Positions 43,915 to 52,199 of a stretch of DNA of 64,000 bases are shown one piece after another. Source of the DNA: an uncultured Anderseniella sp. (GTDB lineage: Bacteria > Pseudomonadota > Alphaproteobacteria > Rhizobiales > Aestuariivirgaceae). The notes below the pieces were generated by a model, which had not been told where the DNA came from, ran no database searches, and saw only the letters and a list, made by a program, of their open reading frames with translations. Within the stretch, counting starts at the first letter, position 1, and every line of letters starts with the position of its first letter. The position numbers were made by a program, and so were the translations under genes. The stretch is taken from contig CANKYU010000006.1 of assembly GCA_947488295.1 (NCBI GenBank), forward strand, positions 62,001 through 126,000, in the 5' to 3' direction.

Positions 43915-45377
43915 TATTCAGCGAAGCCGATACCATCCTTTACGCACTTGTCATACCGCTTGTCGGTGCCATTGCCATTGCGCTGGCCGGTCGTTGGCCC
44001 AACGTGCGCGAAACCGTAACCCTGACAACAGCGGTCTGCCTTGCTGTCGTGGTCTGGAGCCTGGTGCCTAGCTTGCAGGCTGGCGGACGTCCTGAACTGC
44101 AACTGGGAGAAATGCTGCCGGGCCTCAGGATCGCCTTCAAGGTTGAACCGCTCGGCATGCTGTTTGCCGCACTGGCATCGGGCCTGTGGATTGTCAACTC
44201 GGTCTATTCGATCGGCTATATGCGCGGCAACAACGAGAAGAACCAGACCAGGTTCTATATCTGCTTTGCCATCGCCCTGGCTGCCGCTGTCGGTGTCGCA
44301 TTCTCCGCCAATCTGCTCACCTTGTTCATATTTTACGAAGTTCTGACCATCTCGACATACCCGCTGGTAGCCCACAAGGGCGATGAGGCGACCGTCAGGT
44401 CGGCGCGTGTCTACATGGGCATATTGCTGGGAACGTCCATCGGCCTGCTGCTGCCGGCGATGATATGGACCTATTCGATTGCCGGTACGCTGGACTTCAC
44501 GCCGGGTGGCATTCTTGAAGGCAAGATCGCCGAACCGCTGGTCGGCCTGCTGCTTTTGATGTTCGCATTTGGCATCGGCAAGGCGGCCCTGATGCCGATC
44601 CACCGCTGGCTGCCCGCCGCGATGGTGGCGCCGACACCGGTTTCCGCGCTGCTCCACGCAGTTGCCGTCGTGAAGGCAGGTGTGTTCACCGTCACCAAGG
44701 TGTTCGTCTACATTTTCGGCATCGACTTCCTGTTCAACCAGCCAAGTCACAGGCTGATCATCTGGTTCGCGTGTTTCACCATTGTGGTGTCCAGTTTCAT
44801 TGCGCTTCGTCAGACCAACCTGAAACGCCTGCTTGCCTACTCCACAATCGGCCAGCTGTCCTATGTGGTGCTGGCTGCATCCGTGCTGAAGCCATTGTCG
44901 GAGGTTGGTGCTTCCATGCACATGATGGCGCACGCCTTCGGCAAGATCACTTTGTTCTTTGCAGCTGGTGCCATTTACGTCGCATCAAAGAAAACCGAGA
45001 TCACCGACATGCGCGGCATCGGCAGGCGCATGCCATGGACCATGGCGGCATTTGCCGTCGGTGCCCTGTCGATGATCGGCGTGCCGCCCACCGGCGGCTT
45101 CATATCCAAGTGGTACATCTTGGGCGGAGCCATTCAGGACGACAACTATCTCGCCCTTGCCACCCTTGTGGCCTCCACCTTGCTGAATGCGGCCTATTTC
45201 CTGCCGTTCATCTTCGCCGCCTTCCTGTATGAAGAAGACGTCAAGCCGGTCAAGCCGCATGGCGAGGCGCCCTGGCCAATGGTGGCGGCGCTGACATTCA
45301 CGGCCCTGCTGACCTTTGCGTTCTTCCTCTTCCATCAGCCGATTGCCGACCTTGAAGCACAGATACTGGTGAAATAG
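43911..45377 (+). CDS. Second NuoL/M-like antiporter subunit
   Basis: 488 aa, about 14 helices. Glu143 ('FYEVLTISTYP') and Lys224 ('GIGKAALMPIHRWLP') are kept, so it should be proton-conducting. It starts inside the end of the first copy (4-bp overlap). Together with its neighbours it replaces the NuoL-like part of MrpA. Confidence 0.9.
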   Translation: MIFSEADTILYALVIPLVGAIAIALAGRWPNVRETVTLTTAVCLAVVVWSLVPSLQAGGRPELQLGEMLPGLRIAFKVEPLGMLFAALASGLWIVNSVYSIGYMRGNNEKNQTRFYICFAIALAAAVGVAFSANLLTLFIFYEVLTISTYPLVAHKGDEATVRSARVYMGILLGTSIGLLLPAMIWTYSIAGTLDFTPGGILEGKIAEPLVGLLLLMFAFGIGKAALMPIHRWLPAAMVAPTPVSALLHAVAVVKAGVFTVTKVFVYIFGIDFLFNQPSHRLIIWFACFTIVVSSFIALRQTNLKRLLAYSTIGQLSYVVLAASVLKPLSEVGASMHMMAHAFGKITLFFAAGAIYVASKKTEITDMRGIGRRMPWTMAAFAVGALSMIGVPPTGGFISKWYILGGAIQDDNYLALATLVASTLLNAAYFLPFIFAAFLYEEDVKPVKPHGEAPWPMVAALTFTALLTFAFFLFHQPIADLEAQILVK

Positions 45378-45380
45378 ATC

Positions 45381-45659
45381 ATGGCCCGCTCCTCGAAAAA
45401 ATCAGAAACAGCTCCTGGCCACGATCACTGGCTCGTGCGACCGGAGAACATCCGCAAGATCTGGATCGGCTCCATCATCGTGTTGGCCATCACCGTCGCG
45501 CTGGAATTGTTCACCGGTACGGCAGGCCATTTTCACGGTGTGGACGAGTGGTTTGCCTTCCCGGCCGTGTTCGGTTTCCTGTCCTGTGTTGCCATGGTGT
45601 TTGGTGCAAAGGTATTGGGTAACCTGCTGAAGCGGAAGGATGATTACTATGATCTTTGA
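45381..45659 (+). CDS. Small two-helix membrane protein in Mrp-like operon
   Basis: 92 aa. A charged N-terminus with two His ('GHDHWLVRPENIRKIW') precedes two predicted transmembrane helices (about 27-45 and 56-78). I do not recognise a characterised family. The position, 3 bp after one antiporter subunit and overlapping the next by 11 bp, makes it very likely an accessory subunit. Confidence 0.85.
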   Translation: MARSSKKSETAPGHDHWLVRPENIRKIWIGSIIVLAITVALELFTGTAGHFHGVDEWFAFPAVFGFLSCVAMVFGAKVLGNLLKRKDDYYDL

Positions 45660-47340
45660 AACCTTCCCGCCCGCACTGATCTTGTTGTTCGCCGCCTTCA
45701 TGGCGGTGATATCCCGGCCCAATGCCCGGGCCATCATATTGCTTGCCGCACCGCTCATCACCCTATGGGCGATCTGGTCGCTGCCGGACGGTGTGCTTAT
45801 CACCACCCGGTTCCTGGGCTATCCGATTGAGCCACTGGAGGTCTCGCCAATACGGCGCATGTTCGCAACGGTGTTCACCATCATGGCGTTTACCGGCGCG
45901 TTGTTCTCGTTCCGAACCGCTAAAACGGCCGAACTGGGGGCTGCCTTTGCCTATGCCTCCGGCGCTGTCGGCGTTTCGTTTGCCGGTGATCTGATCACCC
46001 TGTTCATCTGGTGGGAGATCATGGCGATCTTTTCCACCATTGTGGTGTGGTGCGGCGGTACCGAAGCCTCACGCCGCGCCGGTATCCGCTATGCGATGAT
46101 GCACTTGTTGTCGGGCATCCTGCTGAAGATCGGCATTGAAGGCGTATATGTTCATACAGGTTCGCTGGACATCCAGGCCATGCTGGCCACGAATCTCGAC
46201 ACCTGGCTGATCCTGATCGGCATTTTGATCAATGCTGCCGCTCCGCCGTTTTCGGCCTGGCTGCCGGATGCCTATCCCGAAACCAGTCCGACTGGCGCAG
46301 TGTTCCTGTCGGCGTTCACGACCAAGACGGCGGTCCTGGCCCTGATCCTGCTGTTCCCAGGTGAACAGGTGCTGATCTGGGTGGGGCTGTACATGATTTT
46401 CTACGGTATCATCTACGCGCTGCTGGAAAATGATGCCCGGCGAATTCTGGCCTATTCAATCATCAACCAGGTCGGCTTCATGGTTTGTGCCATTGGTATC
46501 GGCACCGAGCTGGCGCTCAATGGCGCCGCGCTGCATGCCTTCGCCCATATCATCTACAAGGCCTTGCTGCTGATGAGTGCGGGTGTCGTCCTGTATCGCA
46601 CCGGCATGCGCAAATGTACCGATCTTGGCGGCCTGTTCCGCACCATGCCGGTGACCTGTATTTGCGGCATCATCGGCGCGCTTGCCATCTCATCATTTCC
46701 GCTCACGTCGGGCTATACCACCAAGACCATGATTTCCGTGGCGGCCGAACAACAGCACCTTGTGTTTGTCTGGTACATGCTTGCTGCAGCGTCTGCCGGT
46801 GTGTTCCTGCATGCCGGCATCAAGTTCCCGTGGTTTGTTTTCTTCCAGAAGGATTCCGGTCTCAGACCCAAGGACGCGCCGTGGAATATGGCGGCGGCAA
46901 TGATCTTCTTTGCCTTCCTGTGTATAGCGCTTGGCATTTATGCCGACCCGCTTTACGCGATGTTGCCCAATGACGCCATTGTGCCGGTCTACAAACCGGA
47001 AAAGGTGGTGTTCTATCTGCAACTGCTGCTGTTCTCCGGCCTCGCATTCTTCCTGCTGCTCAACTACATGAAGCGCACACTGACCATTACGCTGGATCTC
47101 GACTGGATCTGGCGGGTGGCGGTCTTCAGGGCTGGTGATGTGGTTTATGATGCCTGCACCGCGGCCAGAACGGCCATGGAAAAAACCGTCATGTCGTTCC
47201 TGAAGTCCGGCCAGGAAAGTCTGGACGACCTGTCCGAACGTGATGGCCTGATTCTGCGCGCGACATCAGCAACAGGTCTTGCCTGCCTTTATGCCATGGT
47301 TCTGCTGACACTCTACATACTGGTTTACTATCTGGACTGA
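45649..47340 (+). CDS. Third NuoL/M-like subunit lacking the TM7 lysine
   Basis: 563 aa, about 14 helices plus a longer C-terminal part with an extra helix. Glu123 of TM5 is present ('FIWWEIMAIFST'), but the TM7 Lys is Asn195 ('GILINAAAPPFSAWLPDAY'). The other two copies keep this Lys. It may therefore be a structural or altered-transport subunit. Start placed at 45649, where GGAAGG is 9 nt upstream, rather than the ATG at 45640 that lies too close to it. Last gene of the operon. Confidence 0.88.
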   Translation: MIFETFPPALILLFAAFMAVISRPNARAIILLAAPLITLWAIWSLPDGVLITTRFLGYPIEPLEVSPIRRMFATVFTIMAFTGALFSFRTAKTAELGAAFAYASGAVGVSFAGDLITLFIWWEIMAIFSTIVVWCGGTEASRRAGIRYAMMHLLSGILLKIGIEGVYVHTGSLDIQAMLATNLDTWLILIGILINAAAPPFSAWLPDAYPETSPTGAVFLSAFTTKTAVLALILLFPGEQVLIWVGLYMIFYGIIYALLENDARRILAYSIINQVGFMVCAIGIGTELALNGAALHAFAHIIYKALLLMSAGVVLYRTGMRKCTDLGGLFRTMPVTCICGIIGALAISSFPLTSGYTTKTMISVAAEQQHLVFVWYMLAAASAGVFLHAGIKFPWFVFFQKDSGLRPKDAPWNMAAAMIFFAFLCIALGIYADPLYAMLPNDAIVPVYKPEKVVFYLQLLLFSGLAFFLLLNYMKRTLTITLDLDWIWRVAVFRAGDVVYDACTAARTAMEKTVMSFLKSGQESLDDLSERDGLILRATSATGLACLYAMVLLTLYILVYYLD

Positions 47341-47466
47341 AACCTTGCGCTGTGACGGGGAAGGGCAGGGCAATCTCAGGTAAAAATTAAGCCTGTTCCG
47401 GTCATCTTGTTGAGATATTGGCGGAATTTCCGTACTCTTACGTATCAACAGTCAGAGACAGTGTGA

Positions 47467-48486
47467 GTGGCGGCCGTGAGTTTCATGGGGACATTACAGC
47501 GGTATTTGCCGCTGATAAGCGTAAGCAACAGTGCGCTTTCCCATGCAACAACCGAGATGCAAACCGTGCGCGAGCGCTATGGTGATCAGATTGATCGTCT
47601 GCCGAAGCCGGGTCATCGGCGCGGCGTTGATTATTATAATCCGGAAGACCTGAGGTTTGCGATTGCGCGCGGCGCGGACCTGTTTCGCGACGCGCACGGG
47701 GTTTTGCCGAGCCTGTCTGATCCGAAAACCTACAATGAGAAACTGTTCTGGATGAAGGTGTTCTGCGATATTCCGCAGCCGTCACCGGGCAACAAGCTTG
47801 CTGTGGGCAATTTTGTCCCGTCACAGGTTTCACATCAGGTGTCCGCCATCAAGCCTGTCTGGCTGGCGCATGAAATTTCCCTGCCGCGAAATGAGGAAGT
47901 GCCGCCGGGCAATTACTTTTTCAAGGCAAATTACGGGTCTGGCTACCAGCTGCGTCTTGCATTTCCGATTTCGGAAAATACCCGGCGCAAGGCATTGGCG
48001 CAGGCACGTCGCTGGCCGCGCAGACGAGACGTGGAAGGGTTGGGGGAGTGGTGGTATTACACCTATCCAAAGGAGTACTTCCTGGAACCGTCGGTTTCAG
48101 GTGCAGGTTCGCCAAACGAATTTCAGTTCACCGTGCTGAGTGGAAAGATCGGCTTTGTCCAGCACATCCGGAACCGTTTCGAGAGTTATCAGAGCAATCT
48201 TTATGATCGGAATTTTCTGCCGCTGAAACTCAACATAGACGGCACCGCGCAAGGTGAGTTTGTTTCCGCGCCGGCAGAGTTTGCCGTCATGCGCAAGGTG
48301 GCAGAAGCAATCGGCAGTCAGTTCAAATACGCCCGGATTGACCTGTTCCTGTTGGAAAACGGCGAATTGAAGCTAAACGAGATCACCCTGTGCCCCGGCA
48401 ATTGCAGTAGCGTTTTCAATGACCCTGACCTGGATCGCAAGTTCGCCGACATGGCGCAGGAACTGACATTCGCCAACAACAGCTGA
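47467..48486 (+). CDS. TupA-like ATP-grasp protein
   Basis: 339 aa. The pattern matches TupA-type ATP-grasp proteins: 'LSDPKTYNEKLFWMKVF' near residue 82, the ATP-binding loop 'YFFKANYGSGYQLRL', and metal-ligand region 'YARIDLFLLENGELKLNEITLCPGN'. The family joins amino acids or acyl units in teichuronopeptide or surface-glycan decoration. The GTG start at 47467 is uncertain; a later ATG at 47485 lacks a better site. No partner glycosyltransferase is adjacent. Confidence 0.72.
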   Translation: MAAVSFMGTLQRYLPLISVSNSALSHATTEMQTVRERYGDQIDRLPKPGHRRGVDYYNPEDLRFAIARGADLFRDAHGVLPSLSDPKTYNEKLFWMKVFCDIPQPSPGNKLAVGNFVPSQVSHQVSAIKPVWLAHEISLPRNEEVPPGNYFFKANYGSGYQLRLAFPISENTRRKALAQARRWPRRRDVEGLGEWWYYTYPKEYFLEPSVSGAGSPNEFQFTVLSGKIGFVQHIRNRFESYQSNLYDRNFLPLKLNIDGTAQGEFVSAPAEFAVMRKVAEAIGSQFKYARIDLFLLENGELKLNEITLCPGNCSSVFNDPDLDRKFADMAQELTFANNS

Positions 48487-48566
48487 AATGGGTTCAGCAC
48501 ATGAGTGGCCGCGAACATCGGCTTGTGGTTTCGCCAACCCGGCAGTCGTTCAATTTGCCCGCGTTT

Positions 48567-49763
48567 TCACTCCTCAAGAAAATCACGCATCAGCCGCACA
48601 TACCGGTTCCAGGCCGGGTCGCTGACGGGGAGTATGTGGTTTGCTGTCTCAAGTGTCACAAACCGCGCATCCTTGATTCCAGCCGCTATTTCCTGTCCCT
48701 GTTCGTATGGCACACCGGCCTCGTTTCTCGAATGAATGACAAGCGTCGGGGCCTGTACGTCCGGAAGAATGCCGCGCACATCGACGTTGCCGTGGGCCAT
48801 AAGTATCGCGGCCGCATTTTCCGCAGATGCCGTCTTCTTCTGCAGATCGGTGAACCAGTTCTTGCTCTCCGGCGGTGCGTCGGGCATGTAAATTGTTGTG
48901 AACATCTGCCGTACTGCTTCGTTGTCACGTCCCCAACCGGCTCGGATCAGGGCACACCGCGCTTCACCCTCGACAACAGAATTCGGCTCATCCCGATGCT
49001 GCCAGCCGCGGGCATATCCGCCAAACAGGACCAGTTTGGTCACGCGCTCGGGATGTCGTGCAGCAAAAGCCGCTGCCTTCGCGCAACCCTGTGATATCCC
49101 CAGAAGCGGAAACTGCTCCAGCCCCAGCGTATCGACGACCGCCTCGAGGTCCTCGACCTGCCGGTCAAGGCTGAAATCTGACACGTCCCAGGACGACAAC
49201 CCGTTGCCACGTGCGTCATAGTGGATGAGCTGATGCGCACTGGCCAGTTCGTTGAAGAAGTGCTTCCAGACCGGGCTCTGCCAGTCAAATTCCAGGTGGC
49301 TGAGCCAATTGGCGGCCTTGACCAGAGGCGCGCCGAGACCAGCCGTTGCGTAGGCAAGACGTGTGCCGTCGGCGCTATGGCAAAAGCGGATATCCTGGTT
49401 CGGCGGTTCGTCTGAGACAGCGTTGTCCGGCGTTGTCCTCTCGTGCGTAGAACCAGTTTCGACGATGGCTGCGACAAAGCGAAATCCGTGTCCGTGTATC
49501 GTCCTGACGTAGCGCTGGCTCTTACCGTCGTCGCCCAGCGCCTTGCGGACCGAACGCAGGGCGCTTGACACTGCCGCATCCGAGATGAAACGGCCTGCCC
49601 AGACTGACGTGACAAGCTCGTCCTTCGAGATCAGGCGATCCCGGTTCTCTACCAGGTGCAGAAGCAGTTCGAACACTTTCGGTTCGATCTTCACCGCCCC
49701 GCCTTCGTTGGACAATTCCCTAAGCGCTGTGTCCAGAACAAAGCTGTCAAAGAAGTACTTCAT
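48567..49763 (-). CDS. Winged-helix regulator fused to alpha/beta hydrolase
   Basis: 398 aa. Residues 1-100 are an OmpR/CadC-type winged helix ('LLLHLVENRDRLISKDELVTSVWAG' and 'GKSQRYVRTIHGHGFRFVA'). Residues from about 130 are an alpha/beta hydrolase with nucleophile motif 'GISQGCAK', a possible acid in 'HSRNEAGVPYEQG' and His in 'ETANHILPV'. It may be a regulator sensing a ligand through a hydrolase-type pocket. The ATG at 49763 is chosen for the native winged-helix start. It is divergent from the OsmC cluster. Confidence 0.85.
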   Translation of the reverse strand: MKYFFDSFVLDTALRELSNEGGAVKIEPKVFELLLHLVENRDRLISKDELVTSVWAGRFISDAAVSSALRSVRKALGDDGKSQRYVRTIHGHGFRFVAAIVETGSTHERTTPDNAVSDEPPNQDIRFCHSADGTRLAYATAGLGAPLVKAANWLSHLEFDWQSPVWKHFFNELASAHQLIHYDARGNGLSSWDVSDFSLDRQVEDLEAVVDTLGLEQFPLLGISQGCAKAAAFAARHPERVTKLVLFGGYARGWQHRDEPNSVVEGEARCALIRAGWGRDNEAVRQMFTTIYMPDAPPESKNWFTDLQKKTASAENAAAILMAHGNVDVRGILPDVQAPTLVIHSRNEAGVPYEQGQEIAAGIKDARFVTLETANHILPVSDPAWNRYVRLMRDFLEE

Positions 49764-49792
49764 GCTCTCAGCATACTGGTTCGAAGTTGTCT

Positions 49793-49810
49793 CCCACCAA
49801 TATTGATGGG
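49793..49810. promoter_or_regulatory. Palindrome in the divergent regulator/OsmC gap
   Basis: An 18-bp near-perfect palindrome (CCCACCAATATTGATGGG, 16 of 18 symmetric) lies 30 bp upstream of the winged-helix gene and about 260 bp upstream of the OsmC gene. A candidate operator for the adjacent regulator. Confidence 0.42.
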
Positions 49811-49916
49811 TCAAAGGTTGCAATAAAACAACAGGTTAATCTGAATATCGGTGTTCTGCACAAATTCTGCAGAAAATCTCCAACTCGTCTGCAAGACCTG
49901 CTGGACGGGCCGGACT

Positions 49917-50072
49917 ATGCCTCTCCCACCGAGCTGTCAAGCCATATCGGCTACTGCGAGTGCCGGAGAGCAATTCGATGCATTGCGCAGGAAGCAGGAC
50001 GATTGGCGCGCGGAAAGACGGGCATTGAATGTGCCTCGGACAATTGAACCAATAGAAAGGAAATTCGAATGA
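49917..50072 (+). CDS. Possible 51-aa ORF before osmC
   Basis: An ATG-initiated frame of 51 codons ends by overlapping the OsmC start by 4 bp (ATGA). The second half is charged (Arg, Glu, Lys). No clear ribosome site and no recognised family; it may be chance. The rest of the 305-bp gap holds only the palindrome at 49793. Confidence 0.22.
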   Translation: MPLPPSCQAISATASAGEQFDALRRKQDDWRAERRALNVPRTIEPIERKFE

Positions 50073-50635
50073 CCAATCAAGTAGAAGCCGGAAAGGTCGA
50101 CAATGGCGTCGACGTAGAGGCATTGCTTGGCGCCAAACAGGTGATCGAGACTACACCGGAGGTTGGCCGGTTTACCTGGCGCGCCCAATGCAAATGGCTG
50201 GACGGAGTGCGCAGCCAATCGACTGTAGAGGGGTTCTTCGGCCTCGGTGAAGAGCAGGCGCGAAAAGCGCCATTTGTAGTCGATGCCGACCATCCCGAAC
50301 AGTTCGCTGCAACAGACAAGGCACCGACACCTGTTGAGATTGTGTTGTCTGCTCTGGCGAGTTGCCTGACCGCCGGTGTCGCTTCGGTGGCGCAAAATCG
50401 GGGCATACAGCTCAAGTCGGTGCAAGCCACAGTCGAGGGCGACATGGACCTTGCGGGCATCCTTGGTGCAGACGCGGATGTGCGCAATGGCTTCAACGCG
50501 ATCCGCGTGTCGTTCGACATCGACGCTGACGCGAAGCCCGACGAGATCGCCGCATTGGTTGCACAGTCCCAGAAACGCTCGGCCGTGTTCGACATCGTGA
50601 CCAACCCGACCAATGTGCATGTGAGTGTTTCGTGA
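50069..50635 (+). CDS. OsmC family protein
   Basis: 188 aa. OsmC/Ohr fold with the first redox Cys at 99 ('SALASCLTAGVA'). The second Cys of classical peroxidases is replaced by Ser171 ('RSAVFDIV'), so thiol-peroxidase activity of the usual kind is unlikely. First firm gene of a cluster with a DUF1127 protein, a flavoprotein, a second OsmC protein and a methyltransferase. A good purine-rich site (AGAAAGG) precedes it. Confidence 0.87.
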   Translation: MTNQVEAGKVDNGVDVEALLGAKQVIETTPEVGRFTWRAQCKWLDGVRSQSTVEGFFGLGEEQARKAPFVVDADHPEQFAATDKAPTPVEIVLSALASCLTAGVASVAQNRGIQLKSVQATVEGDMDLAGILGADADVRNGFNAIRVSFDIDADAKPDEIAALVAQSQKRSAVFDIVTNPTNVHVSVS

Positions 50636-50802
50636 TGTCGCGCGTACAACGCCTGCTTCAGTCTTTTGCGCGCCGTCGCTCCTGTCGGCACGCCGGAGAA
50701 TTGCCATTGGGCCTCAACAATCATGCTTTGAAGGATATCGGCCTCACCCGCATGGAAATCGAGAGCGTGCTGTCGAGGCCTTTCCACCGGCGGGATCAAT
50801 AA
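50635..50802 (+). CDS. DUF1127 (YjiS-like) small protein
   Basis: 55 aa. It has the DUF1127 core 'ALKDIGLTRMEIESVL' after an Arg-rich N-terminus. The ATG overlaps the OsmC stop by one base (TGATG), strong evidence of translation. DUF1127 proteins in alphaproteobacteria are small basic proteins, some linked to RNA binding and phosphate or stress responses. Confidence 0.85.
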   Translation: MSRVQRLLQSFARRRSCRHAGELPLGLNNHALKDIGLTRMEIESVLSRPFHRRDQ

Positions 50803-50812
50803 ACTCTGGTGT

Positions 50813-50838
50813 CGCGGGCCCAGCTCTTCCGGCCCGCG
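50813..50838 (+). terminator. GC-rich hairpin after DUF1127 gene
   Basis: A perfect 8-bp stem (CGCGGGCC / GGCCCGCG) with a 10-nt loop, 10 bp after the stop. There is no T tract, so it may be a 3'-end stabiliser or attenuator rather than a full terminator. Confidence 0.4.
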
Positions 50839-50893
50839 GCATCCACATTCAACTGTGCCAAGTCGAAGCGGCCTGCTTCAGAAATCAGCCGCG

Positions 50894-50925
50894 CACATGG
50901 ATTGCCATGCACATGGATTGCCATC
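50894..50925 (+). repeat. Two tandem copies of a 16-bp palindromic unit
   Basis: CACATGGATTGCCATG occurs twice in direct tandem (last base differs). Each unit is itself a palindrome, CATGG-ATTG-CCATG, and the units repeat every 16 bp. They end 22 bp upstream of the flavoprotein start. Possible operator pair or mRNA structure. Confidence 0.6.
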
Positions 50926-50947
50926 TCCCTCTGAAGGAAAGAACAGA

Positions 50948-52192
50948 ATGCAGAAAGTAACAACCGTCATCATTGGTGCCGGGCAAAGCGGCCTTGCCAT
51001 GAGTCGGGACCTCACAAGCGGCGGTGTTGATCATCTGGTGCTTGACCGCGGTGCGGTGGCCAATGCCTGGCGCAAGGACCGATGGGACAGCCTCAGATTG
51101 CTCACACCAAACTGGGCGAACGGATTGCCGGGAGCGCCGTATCCGGGCTCTTGTCCTGACGGCTATATGCCGGTCGCGGAATTTGTACGGTGGATGAATG
51201 CCTACGCGAACATGATCGATGCGCCGGTTCAACGCGACACCGAGGTGCACCGGGTCACGGGAACAGCAACTGGCTTCAACCTTGAAACCAGCTCAGGGCC
51301 GATCAGTTGTCAAACGCTGGTTCTGGCCAGCGGCGCCTGCGCCCGGCCACATGTTCCGCCATCGTGTGCTGCTGTGCCGTCAGGAATTCTGCAGCTTACG
51401 CCGGCCACCTACAAGAGACCGCATGACCTGCCGCCGGGTGGAGTGCTTGTCGTTGGTGCATCGGCGTCCGGCACGCAAATCGCGCGCGAGATTCAGGCGA
51501 CCGGTCGGCCTGTGACACTGGCGGCTGGATGGCATACCCGCTTGCCGCGCACTTATCGTGGCCGAGATGTCGAGTGGTGGCTTGACACCCTGGGTATCCT
51601 GGATGAGCGCTTTGACGTGGTGGATGATCTGCAGCGGGCGCGTCGGACGCCATCGCCACAACTTGTCGGCGGACCTGATCCCGTTGACCTCAACGCTCTG
51701 CAGGATTGTGGTATCGAAATCGTGGGGAGGCTCGCGGATATCCGCGACGGGTTTGCTTTGTTCTCGGGCGGATTGGCAAACGCATGCGCCTCGGCCGACC
51801 TGAAAATGAACCGCCTGCTCAGTACGATCGACGAATGGGTTGCAGAGCGCGGCCTCGACAACGAGCTGCCGCCGCCGGACAGACCCGGGCCGACCCGCTT
51901 GCCCGGTACGCCAATACTGAACCGGAGTCTCGGCGATGGCGCCATCCGCACGATCGTCTGGGCGACAGGCTATCGGCCAGATTTCTCCTGGCTGGAGCTG
52001 CCGGTTTTCGATGCACGTGGACGCCTTCGTCATCATGGTGGGGTGGTTGCCGCGCCGGGGCTCTACGCCATGGGCCTCAACTTCATGCGCCGGCGCAGAT
52101 CCCATCAGATTTCCGGTGTCGGCGAAGATGCACGCGACCTGTCGGCACACCTGCGAGCATTTCTCGATGGCCGAATTGAAACGGCAGCCTGA
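50948..52192 (+). CDS. FAD/NAD(P)-binding flavoprotein (monooxygenase-like)
   Basis: 414 aa. FAD motif 'VIIGAGQSGLAMS' at the N-terminus and a second dinucleotide motif 'VLVVGASASGTQIA' near residue 175, the two-fold layout of flavin-containing monooxygenases and related pyridine-nucleotide oxidoreductases. 'RWDSLRLLTPNW' near the FAD site and 'TIVWATGYRPDFSWL' near the end support this. The ATG at 50948 has AAGGAA upstream; the frame runs 31 codons further. Substrate unknown; the OsmC and methyltransferase neighbours suggest sulfur or other soft-nucleophile chemistry. Confidence 0.85.
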   Translation: MQKVTTVIIGAGQSGLAMSRDLTSGGVDHLVLDRGAVANAWRKDRWDSLRLLTPNWANGLPGAPYPGSCPDGYMPVAEFVRWMNAYANMIDAPVQRDTEVHRVTGTATGFNLETSSGPISCQTLVLASGACARPHVPPSCAAVPSGILQLTPATYKRPHDLPPGGVLVVGASASGTQIAREIQATGRPVTLAAGWHTRLPRTYRGRDVEWWLDTLGILDERFDVVDDLQRARRTPSPQLVGGPDPVDLNALQDCGIEIVGRLADIRDGFALFSGGLANACASADLKMNRLLSTIDEWVAERGLDNELPPPDRPGPTRLPGTPILNRSLGDGAIRTIVWATGYRPDFSWLELPVFDARGRLRHHGGVVAAPGLYAMGLNFMRRRRSHQISGVGEDARDLSAHLRAFLDGRIETAA

Positions 52193-52199
52193 GGAGGAC

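Noticed and set aside
34738..48486. Stealth and TupA-like genes as parts of one surface polysaccharide locus
   Set aside because: They are 12 kb apart, separated by the antiporter operon and unrelated genes, with no glycosyltransferases or export genes between.
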